A stretch of 7,584 nt of DNA, taken from Candidatus Tariuqbacter arcticus. Its GTDB lineage: Bacteria > Electryoneota > Tariuqbacteria > Tariuqbacterales > Tariuqbacteraceae. This document shows positions 1 through 4,622 of this stretch, in pieces. Location: positions 1 through 7,584 of the forward strand of contig JABMRZ010000537.1 of the NCBI GenBank assembly GCA_013202315.1, given 5' to 3'. The position numbers were made by a program, and so were the translations under genes. The notes beneath the pieces are model-generated. The model was given only the letters and a program-made list of their open reading frames with translations, ran no database searches and was not told where the DNA came from. The first letter of the stretch is position 1. Each line of letters starts with the position of its first letter.

Positions 1-200
1 AAATTATGGAAATACAAGAAGTTGATATATCCAACATATCCATTATTTCCAGTGAATTCTTGATTTTAACACATTCTCGGACAGACTGTTTCACGGGAAT
101 GACAGCAGGATCAGCGTTCACTATAAAGTGGAATTATTAATAATTGAACGGGATATTCATCAATTCAGTATTCAGCATTAGTAATTATAGATGAGGTAGT
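1..200. other. Upstream flank of atpB, possible 3' tail of a cut-off gene
   Basis: One plus-strand frame stays open from position 3 to a TAA at 138-140, giving 45 residues that end in TIKWNY. The window edge cuts it, so it could be the C-terminus of the gene upstream of atpB. It is not hydrophobic, so it does not look like AtpI, the usual neighbour. I recognise no family. The only support is the open frame and a heptad array that begins 22 bases past the stop, as at other gene ends here. No convincing sigma-70 promoter for atpB was seen. Confidence 0.2.
163..190. repeat. Degenerate heptad array before atpB
   Basis: Four 7-bp units in phase, all beginning ATT: ATTCAGT, ATTCAGC, then two more diverged copies. 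The array ends two bases before the GAGGT (193-197) that probably serves as the atpB ribosome binding site. Confidence 0.55.
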
Positions 201-1019
201 ATGTTTTTAGCGAGTGCGGCGGAAGCAGCTCACGGCGCAGGCGAAGGAATGTCCAATGAAGTGGTGATGCATCACTTGATGGATTCCAACACCTTCGAGT
301 TCCTATTCATGGAATTTGACCTGCCTCAGATCGAGGTGTTCGGGATAGATATTTCCATTACCAAGCATATTTTGATGATGTGGATGGCGGGGATTCTGCT
401 CATTTTGGGGTTCACTCTGCCGTTTAGGAAGGGGAGGTTGGTGAACAGCGGATTCGCTAATTTTTTGGAGATGCTGGTTATGTTCGTGCGGGATGAGATT
501 GTCTATAATTCTTTGGGAAAGAAAGAGGGTGATAAGGTTATGCCTTATCTGTTGACGGTGTTCTTTTTCATATTGACCTGCAACTTGTTGGGGTTGGTAC
601 CCTGGGGGGCGACGGCGACGGGGAATGTGTCGGTAACCGCGGCGCTGGCGATATGTTCATTCATCCTCATTCAGGCGAAGGGGATGATTTCGCAGGGGGC
701 GATAAAATATTTCACCAACATGGTTCCCAAGGGGATACCGGTGTTTGTGATACCGATAATGATACCGGTGGAGATAATCGGCTTATTCACCAAGCCGTTC
801 GCGCTGTGCATTCGTCTTTTCGCCAATATGGTCGCCGGTCATGCGGTGATACTTTCGCTGTTGGGGTTAGTGTTCATCGCTAAAGCGTTTCTGATTCCGC
901 TGCCGATATTAGGAGCGGTGGCTATCAGCATGCTGGAAATATTCATAGCTTTCATTCAGGCGTTCATCTTCACCTTGTTGACGGCGTTGTTTGTGAGCTT
1001 GTCTCAGCATGCGCATTAG
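201..1019 (+). CDS. atpB: F-type ATP synthase F0 subunit a
   Basis: Subunit a of the membrane F0 sector forms the two half-channels through which ions reach the rotating c ring. The 272-residue product has several hydrophobic spans (roughly 55-75, 115-135, 145-160, 178-198, 206-230, 234-268). The family signature IRLFANMVAGH contains the essential arginine, R205 (E. coli R210). H214 and E246 occupy the positions of E. coli E219 and H245, the known swapped Glu/His arrangement, and Q253 matches Q252. The N-terminus, rich in Ala and Gly, precedes the first span. The ATG at 201 is chosen because GAGGT lies just upstream at 193-197; the internal ATG at 249 has a site too close to use. Normally atpE follows directly, but here it lies 1.9 kb away. 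Identification is secure. Confidence 0.97.
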   Translation: MFLASAAEAAHGAGEGMSNEVVMHHLMDSNTFEFLFMEFDLPQIEVFGIDISITKHILMMWMAGILLILGFTLPFRKGRLVNSGFANFLEMLVMFVRDEIVYNSLGKKEGDKVMPYLLTVFFFILTCNLLGLVPWGATATGNVSVTAALAICSFILIQAKGMISQGAIKYFTNMVPKGIPVFVIPIMIPVEIIGLFTKPFALCIRLFANMVAGHAVILSLLGLVFIAKAFLIPLPILGAVAISMLEIFIAFIQAFIFTLLTALFVSLSQHAH

Positions 1020-1036
1020 TCAGATGCGAGATGATA

Positions 1037-1057
1037 GTTGCGGGTTGCGGGTTGAGA
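1037..1057. repeat. Heptad array after atpB
   Basis: Two perfect GTTGCGG units and one GTTGAGA in 7-bp phase, starting 17 bases past the atpB stop. On the other strand the unit reads CCGCAAC, one base different from a rotation (TCGCAAC) of the AACTCGC unit found at 4349-4355 and 5923-5950, so these arrays are related. Confidence 0.65.
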
Positions 1058-1063
1058 GTTTTT

Positions 1064-1114
1064 GGGAATGGTGGGAATGGATTCACTGGCTATGATGGCT
1101 ATTATGGTTATATT
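1064..1114. repeat. Nonamer-period repeat, copy 1
   Basis: Two 9-bp units (GGGAATGGT and GGGAATGGA, 1064-1081), a 6-base gap, then three 9-bp units of the form GGYTATNNT (1088-1114). The segment ATTCACTGGCTAT (1081-1093) recurs exactly at 7486-7498, again followed by three 9-bp units. Confidence 0.6.
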
Positions 1115-1128
1115 AATCAGTATTTAGT

Positions 1129-1303
1129 ACTACTTTGTTATGTAGTTGTATCTGTTAAAATGTATAAGGAATTCCTCTAATCTATTTCTTCCAAATGAAC
1201 CTAAATGAATGTCACCCTGAACGCAGTGAAGGGTCTCTTTTTAGTCTTCACAAGGAGATTCTTCACTTCGTTCAGAATGACAATATAGACTTAACAAAGT
1301 AGT
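1129..1303. mobile_element. MITE-like element with 12-bp terminal inverted repeats
   Basis: ACTACTTTGTTA (1129-1140) is perfectly inverted as TAACAAAGTAGT (1292-1303), bounding 175 bp with no gene inside. TTAGT lies immediately before the left end (1124-1128) and one base after the right end (1305-1309), compatible with a short target duplication. A 27-bp inverted pair is nested inside (1211-1281). The structure suggests a small non-autonomous element, but a single copy cannot prove mobility. It fills most of the gene-free stretch 1020-1333. Confidence 0.35.
1211..1281. repeat. BIME-like pair of inverted REP-type units
   Basis: Two 27-bp arms, 1211-1237 and the reverse complement at 1255-1281, match at 22 of 27 positions across a 17-base spacer. 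Each arm is also a small hairpin: ACCCT pairs with AGGGT in the left arm, and ATTCT with AGAAT in the right. The base changes between arms therefore preserve pairing. The type resembles the intergenic units of the GTCATTCTGA class seen in many bacteria. Confidence 0.7.
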
Positions 1304-1333
1304 GTTAGTCATTAATTGAATAAGGAGGAAGTT

Positions 1334-1774
1334 GTGAAGTTCAATTCAAATTTCCCTATACTTAGTACAATTGCCTTTATTCTGTTCTATTCAGGATTAT
1401 TGGGAATGATATTGGGGATTTTTGCTTTATCGAATGCTTTTAATGATTTGCCGCAGGGAACAGGTTTCTTATTAATTTTCCTTGGATTGTGTTTTATGGC
1501 ATTCGCTGAAATAATTGGAGTGTTATTCGCTATCGAGTTGAATACTCGCAGACATTGGAAACTTGATCAAAAAAAGGTTATACAAAGTAAGAAAGAGGAT
1601 AAAAGTAAGGGAAAAGTTCTTATAAATTCAATTGAGGAGAATGATACAACAGAAATTGATGTTTCTTATGAGGAGGACTTAGAAGGAGATGCGTTTAAGT
1701 GTTTAAAGTGTGGGACAGTAATACCCGAGGACCAAAATAAATGCCCGAAATGTGGTTGGAGTTTTAACGGATAG
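1334..1774 (+). CDS. Small membrane protein with C-terminal zinc ribbon
   Basis: A 146-residue protein of unknown function. Two hydrophobic spans, about residues 9-33 and 43-69, are followed by a charged Lys/Glu-rich linker (71-120). A C-terminal zinc ribbon has C123, C126, C137 and C140 (CX2C-X10-CX2C) and ends in GWSFNG, the usual form of a zinc-ribbon tail. The ribbon should face the cytoplasm if the helices form a hairpin. The start is taken as GTG at 1334 because a strong AAGGAGG (1322-1328) sits five bases upstream; the in-frame TTG at 1316 has no such site. The gene lies in AT-rich DNA between atpB and atpE, right after the MITE-like element, and is read in the atp direction. Nothing in the sequence links it to ATP synthase function, and it may be an insertion passenger. 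No family name can be given. Confidence 0.75.
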   Translation: MKFNSNFPILSTIAFILFYSGLLGMILGIFALSNAFNDLPQGTGFLLIFLGLCFMAFAEIIGVLFAIELNTRRHWKLDQKKVIQSKKEDKSKGKVLINSIEENDTTEIDVSYEEDLEGDAFKCLKCGTVIPEDQNKCPKCGWSFNG

Positions 1775-1908
1775 CATTTTCAATCCTACAATCTTCTGTT
1801 ATATTCGATTGTTGAATTTTAGATGATTGCGGATTACAGGTTAATATTGATGGTGGATTTTTGAACCGCTGATTGGCGATGATTTTTAGTGATTGCGCTG
1901 ATGATTGG

Positions 1909-2020
1909 TTTCTGTGTTTTCGGTGGGTTCGGTGTTTTTGAAACACAGAAGGGCACTGAATTCGCAGAGAACACAGAAACTTGAGTGTGGGTTATTCCGC
2001 TTTTTTCTGTGTTTTCAGTG
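1909..2020. repeat. TTCTGTG-type repeat in direct and inverted copies
   Basis: TTTCTGTGTTTTCGGTG (1909-1925) recurs with one mismatch at 2004-2020, and its first ten bases are inverted as AACACAGAAA at 1970-1979. The left copy and the inverted copy can pair into a hairpin with a 51-base loop. The unit continues in degenerate form to about 2038 (TTTCTGTGG, ATTCTGT). Confidence 0.55.
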
Positions 2021-2130
2021 GTTTCTGTGGGATTCTGTAATTCAAATACTCCAATGATGGATAGACGGGGGAATTGCGGGGTGGCATTGAGGGTGGATTT
2101 TTAATTTTTCTCAATATAACATCCTTTGTC

Positions 2131-2174
2131 ATGCTGAATCCTGTCCCGGACTTGAGCCGGGATCGTTTTAGCAT
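2131..2174. repeat. Nested palindromic intergenic repeat
   Basis: Outer arms ATGCT (2131-2135) and AGCAT (2170-2174) enclose a GC-rich stem, TCCCGG (2144-2149) with CCGGGA (2157-2162) and a 7-base loop. It resembles the widespread GTCATGCTGAA-type intergenic repeat. There is no U-run, so it is not called a terminator. Confidence 0.5.
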
Positions 2175-2288
2175 CCAACACCTTTTTGAAAGGGTAAATA
2201 TCAGGTAAAAACATACAAATTCTTATTTAAAAATAGCAAGTTGAGTTTTTACAACGGCAGAAATTCAACCTTTCATATTGGAGGCTTT

Positions 2289-2615
2289 ATGGAAAATTTA
2301 AAACCAGTAGAAGAACATGAACAATTAATCGATGAAAAACCACTCTTTTTCAAAACCGTCGCAATACAGAGATTGATCAAATATATTCTGAAGTCTCCGT
2401 TATATATAAATGTAGAATACTACCCTGAATATGTTTTTGCTGAACATATTGATACAGAATCCTGGGCAGAGGGGGCTGATGATTATGATGCGATTAACGG
2501 TTTGAGAATGGAAATCGAGGCTCTATATAGACATCTTAAGAAAACTCCGGATGAAAAACTGGGGAAAAATTTATTAAGCTGGAAACGACTTTTATCTTCA
2601 GTTATCGAGGATTAA
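2289..2615 (+). CDS. Putative antitoxin of a HicB/HicA-like pair
   Basis: A 108-residue acidic protein. Residues about 36-82 run strand (PLYINVEYYPEYVFAEHI), a WAEG turn (59-62), then helix (DAINGLRMEIEALYRHLKK). This recalls the partial RNase H-like fold of HicB antitoxins, in which a strand segment ending in a Gly turn is followed by a helix with the pattern EA-I-LY. The rest (86-108) is a charged helix, and no DNA-binding domain is evident. The ATG at 2289 is chosen because GGAGG (2280-2284) stands four bases upstream; in-frame codons upstream to the TTG at 2241 lack a site. The stop TAA is followed with no gap by the ATG of the next gene, so the two are coupled. The antitoxin role is inferred from the partner and the fold pattern. 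An unrelated small protein pair is possible. Confidence 0.5.
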   Translation: MENLKPVEEHEQLIDEKPLFFKTVAIQRLIKYILKSPLYINVEYYPEYVFAEHIDTESWAEGADDYDAINGLRMEIEALYRHLKKTPDEKLGKNLLSWKRLLSSVIED

Positions 2616-2900
2616 ATGATTATCAAAAAGCAGGATGTTAAAAGAGCATTCGAGAAAAAACTTGGATTGAAGCCGGAAACTGGTAAAGAAAATAATGTGT
2701 TTGTCGAATTCGCAGGTTGTGAAAAGATCAGAGTGACATATCCTAAAGGTCGAGGGGATTTACATCCCAAAACTGCGTCTTCTATTCGAAAACAAACTAA
2801 ATTAAGTTGGGACGATTTCATAGATTTAGTCAAATGCCCCTTATCTGCTAAAGATTACCAAAAAATAATCAGAAATAAAATAAAACAAAATTTACTATAA
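2616..2900 (+). CDS. HicA-like small protein, putative mRNA-interferase-fold toxin
   Basis: A basic 94-residue protein. The stretch VTYPKGRGDLHPKTASSIRKQ (in 40-60), followed by TKLS, parallels the HicA core, in which a strand ending in P-x-P is followed by a helix of the form T-x-x-x-I-x-K-Q-x-x-L-S. The tail (WDDFIDLVKCPLSAKDY, 65-81) matches my memory of a HicA-like subgroup with an F-x-x-L-I-x-C-P-L-S ending. HicA toxins are double-stranded-RNA-binding-fold ribonucleases that use a His in a G-S-H-H type motif. Here the equivalent region (KENNVF, 24-29) has no His, and the only His is H50. It may therefore be inactive, use another residue, or not be a nuclease. The ATG directly abuts the stop of the upstream gene, and its AT-rich base use differs from the atp genes. 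atpE begins 22 bases further on. Confidence 0.5.
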   Translation: MIIKKQDVKRAFEKKLGLKPETGKENNVFVEFAGCEKIRVTYPKGRGDLHPKTASSIRKQTKLSWDDFIDLVKCPLSAKDYQKIIRNKIKQNLL

Positions 2901-2922
2901 TTACACACAAGGAGTAAATTTA

Positions 2923-3159
2923 ATGGAAATCACTAACGCCGCATACGCACTATTAAGCGCAGGTTTCGGCGCAGGCTTGGTAACTTTCGGCGCCGGTGTG
3001 GGAATCGGCAAAATCGCTTCTTCGGCGATGGAAGGAATCGCCCGTCAACCGGAAGCGACAGCCAAGATTCAAACTGCGATGATTATCGCCGCCGCCCTAA
3101 TCGAAGGCATCGCTCTGTTCTGCGCGGTGATTTGCTTTATGCTCAGCGCGAAGGTTTAG
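2923..3159 (+). CDS. atpE: F-type ATP synthase F0 subunit c
   Basis: Subunit c, 78 residues, forms the rotating membrane ring and carries the ion-binding carboxylate. It is a helical hairpin: helix 1 (about 7-38) contains the glycine motif GAGVGIG (23-29) for tight helix packing, the polar loop is ARQPEA (40-45), and helix 2 (about 50-75) carries E61 in ALIEGIALF. Residues that complete sodium sites in Na+-type rings (a Gln in helix 1 and Ser/Thr after the Glu) are replaced by I28, G62 and I63, so proton coupling is inferred. AAGGAG (2909-2914) is well placed eight bases before the ATG. It follows the putative toxin gene by 22 bases, so transcription may come through that insert. A hairpin lies just downstream, before atpF. 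Confidence 0.98.
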   Translation: MEITNAAYALLSAGFGAGLVTFGAGVGIGKIASSAMEGIARQPEATAKIQTAMIIAAALIEGIALFCAVICFMLSAKV

Positions 3160-3166
3160 TTTGAAA

Positions 3167-3191
3167 CGCCCGCCGGTGATTCTGGCGGGTG
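3167..3191 (+). promoter_or_regulatory. Intercistronic hairpin between atpE and atpF
   Basis: CCCGCC (3169-3174) pairs with GGCGGG (3184-3189) around a 9-base loop, and the stem extends by a G-U and a C-G pair. It begins eight bases after the atpE stop and has no following U-run. A role in stabilising atpE mRNA, or in partial attenuation before atpF, is inferred from position. Confidence 0.5.
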
Positions 3192-3248
3192 AGGTATTTG
3201 CAACAAATCAACTTCATTCGCATATAGCGAAATAACCGAAGGAAAACT

Positions 3249-3731
3249 ATGCTGTTACAGCTGCATCCAGGTTTGATGATTTGGACTATCATCACCTTCC
3301 TGATGTTGGTGTTGATACTCAGGCTGGTCGCATGGAAGCCGATATTAGCTTTGTTGGAAGCGCGGGAACGGAAGATTCGAGATGATATCGATACCGCTTC
3401 CAAGAACCGGGAAGAGACGGAAAAGGCTTTGGATGACATCCAAGCAAAGCTCGCCAGCGCCCGAAAGGAGGCGAATGAAATCGTGGCCGGCGCTCGAACC
3501 GCCGCTGAAAAAGTCCGCGATGAAACAATCGCCAAGGCTCGAGATGAAAGCAGGCAATTAATCGAAAAAGCCAAAGCTGAAATTCAACTTGAAGGCGAAA
3601 AAGCCACTCAAGCGCTGAAGGAGCAATTCGCTGAATTGGCGGTTCAAGCCGCAGGCCAAATCATTGGAAAAACACTTTCACCGAATGAACATCTTGACAT
3701 CATCCGCAAGACAATCGGCGATATCAATTGA
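3249..3731 (+). CDS. atpF: F-type ATP synthase F0 subunit b
   Basis: Subunit b is the peripheral stalk that holds the F1 head against rotation. The 160-residue product has one N-terminal membrane span (about 8-28, ending RLVAWKP) with the usual W/K-P exit. A long charged helix follows (about 35-140), rich in Ala, Glu, Lys and Arg, then the C-terminal segment that binds delta (AAGQIIGKTLS, 124-134). Length is typical. AAGGA (3239-3243) precedes the ATG by five bases. Only one b gene is present, so a homodimeric stalk is expected. The stop overlaps the start of atpH in TTGA, coupling the two subunits that contact each other. Confidence 0.97.
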   Translation: MLLQLHPGLMIWTIITFLMLVLILRLVAWKPILALLEARERKIRDDIDTASKNREETEKALDDIQAKLASARKEANEIVAGARTAAEKVRDETIAKARDESRQLIEKAKAEIQLEGEKATQALKEQFAELAVQAAGQIIGKTLSPNEHLDIIRKTIGDIN

Positions 3732-4267
3732 AAGAAGAACTGTTATTAGAAAAATACACCCGCGCACTGTTCGAAGTGGCTGAAGAACAAGAGGCGATCG
3801 AGGTTGTCCAAGCGGGAATGGAACGGATTGGTAAGTATTTCCAACAGGTCCCGGAATTAGTTGAATATCTGACCAGCCCGCAAATTGAATGGAAGCAGAA
3901 GTTAGAACTGGCGAAAACCTTAATCAAGGGTCTTTCTCCGCTAATCGTCAACTTCGTTAATTTGGTGATGGAGAAGGAGCGGCAGTTCATCCTACCGTAT
4001 GTTTCGGAGGAATTTCACCGATTGATGGAGATGCGCGCCAAGCGGGCGGAAGCGGTTGTTACAACTGCGGTTCCGCTGCCCGGGGAGGAGAAGCGGCTGT
4101 TGGAAGAAAAACTCACCCGGATTTTCACCAAACAGATTGTCCTGGAAAACCAGGTTGAGCCTGAAATTATGGGCGGTCTGGTGGTTAAAATCGGTCATAC
4201 GGTCATCGACGGCAGTGTGAAGCGGCAGTTGGAGGAACTCGGCAGGGCGCTGGCAGCCGGGGGTTAG
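3728..4267 (+). CDS. atpH: F-type ATP synthase subunit delta (OSCP)
   Basis: Subunit delta joins the b stalk to the top of the F1 head. The 179 residues match the family length. The N-terminal helical domain (about 5-105) begins with the typical YTRALFEVAEEQ. The C-terminal part has the family signature around EPEIMGGLVVKIGHTVIDGS (144-163), followed by KRQLEELG. The start is TTG at 3728, overlapping the atpF stop in TTGA. There is no Shine-Dalgarno sequence, so reinitiation is likely, and the next Met is residue 31, inside the conserved domain. No atpA follows, whereas most clusters continue atpH-atpA-atpG. Instead the gene ends at a repeat-rich convergent spacer. Confidence 0.97.
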   Translation: MKEELLLEKYTRALFEVAEEQEAIEVVQAGMERIGKYFQQVPELVEYLTSPQIEWKQKLELAKTLIKGLSPLIVNFVNLVMEKERQFILPYVSEEFHRLMEMRAKRAEAVVTTAVPLPGEEKRLLEEKLTRIFTKQIVLENQVEPEIMGGLVVKIGHTVIDGSVKRQLEELGRALAAGG

Positions 4268-4292
4268 CGGCTGGTGATTGGCTGACTATTGA

Positions 4293-4362
4293 GACTTTAG
4301 ACTTGGGACTCGAAACTCGAAATTCGAAACCTCAAGCTCTAATCTCGCAACTCGCAGCTATT
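4293..4362. repeat. Ten-unit drifting heptad array
   Basis: Ten consecutive 7-bp units keep phase while the sequence drifts: GACTTTA at the left, GACTCGA and AACTCGA in the middle, AACTCGC near the right, ending in AGCTATT. Most units share the form RNCTNNN. The array begins 25 bases after the atpH stop. Confidence 0.65.
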
Positions 4363-4379
4363 TGCAAGATAAACCCTCA

Positions 4380-4395
4380 TCCCGAACGGTCGGGA
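4380..4395. repeat. Short GC-rich inverted repeat
   Basis: TCCCGA and TCGGGA form a perfect 6-bp stem around the loop ACGG. The flanks (CTCA before, GAATGA after) recall the GTCATTCTGA class of intergenic repeats seen elsewhere in the window. Confidence 0.45.
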
Positions 4396-4419
4396 CAACT
4401 TAGAATGAATATGAGCCGC

Positions 4420-4463
4420 GTTCAAACCGCCGGATTACTCTTCGCTTGAAACCCGGCGGGAAC
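4420..4463. repeat. Bulged GC-rich inverted repeat
   Basis: GTTC (4420-4423) and CCGCCGG (4427-4433) pair with CCGGCGG (4453-4459) and GAAC (4460-4463). This gives 11 perfect pairs interrupted by an AAA bulge, with a 19-base loop. No U-run follows on either strand. A mobile palindromic repeat or an mRNA end-stabilising structure is possible. Confidence 0.5.
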
Positions 4464-4489
4464 AAACATGCTCGGCGCACATATCATAT

Positions 4490-4510
4490 GGACAGAACAA
4501 TGTTCTGTCC
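4490..4510. repeat. Near-perfect 21-bp palindrome
   Basis: GGACAGAACA (4490-4499) and TGTTCTGTCC (4501-4510) are exact inverted copies around one A. Position between convergent genes suggests a bidirectional mRNA 3' structure or a repeat unit. A dimeric-regulator site is less likely because no gene starts nearby. Confidence 0.55.
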
Positions 4511-4601
4511 TTACAATAATAGGGCAAATTTCAAATATCTTTGGCTAGTATTTTGGCAAAAGACCCTCAATGAAGTATTTTAACGCCTTATTAGTATATT
4601 G

Positions 4602-4622
4602 TTCACCGTTCACCGTTCACTG
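4602..4622. repeat. Heptad array over the 3' end of the exported repeat protein gene
   Basis: Two perfect TTCACCG units and one TTCACTG. On the minus strand they encode the last residues (SER) and the TGA stop of the gene that ends at 4610. Confidence 0.7.

Larger units (their letters stand above)
1775..2288. other. Gene-free repeat-rich spacer
   Basis: No credible gene was found in these 514 bases. From left to right it holds a weak run of 7-bp units near 1825-1845, a GATTG/CTGATG-type degenerate stretch (about 1870-1907), an inverted and direct repeat of TTTCTGTGTT (1909-2020), a direct repeat GGTGGATTTTT (1852-1862 and 2092-2102), and a nested hairpin (2131-2174). Short open frames on the minus strand run through the repeats and have no credible start signals. 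Confidence 0.6.
4268..4609. other. Convergent gene-free spacer after atpH
   Basis: These 342 bases lie between two converging genes. They contain the long heptad array (4293-4362), three hairpins (4380-4395, 4420-4463, 4490-4510) and the start of a second heptad array at 4602. No intrinsic terminator with a U-run was seen for either strand, so termination may rely on these stems or on Rho. Confidence 0.7.

Noticed and set aside
653..883. Second open frame inside atpB
   Set aside because: It lies wholly within a well-conserved gene in another frame and has no family features.
1262..1289. Sigma-70 promoter TTCACT-N16-TATAGA for the zinc-ribbon gene
   Set aside because: Both boxes are poor matches and lie inside a palindromic repeat; not enough to call.
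1764..2174. Two short minus-strand frames of 60 residues in the repeat-rich spacer
   Set aside because: They run through degenerate repeats, are rich in Asn, Ser and Pro, and have no convincing start signals.
3167..3191. Intrinsic terminator after atpE
   Set aside because: There is no U-run after the stem and atpF follows in the same direction; kept only as an intercistronic hairpin.
4293..4362. CRISPR-like array
   Set aside because: Units are 7 bp in direct contact, with no constant repeat of about 30 bp, no unique spacers and no cas genes.
4490..4510. GAAC...GTTC inside the palindrome as a LexA-type operator
   Set aside because: The spacing between GAAC and GTTC is three, not four, and no gene starts nearby; both neighbours end here.
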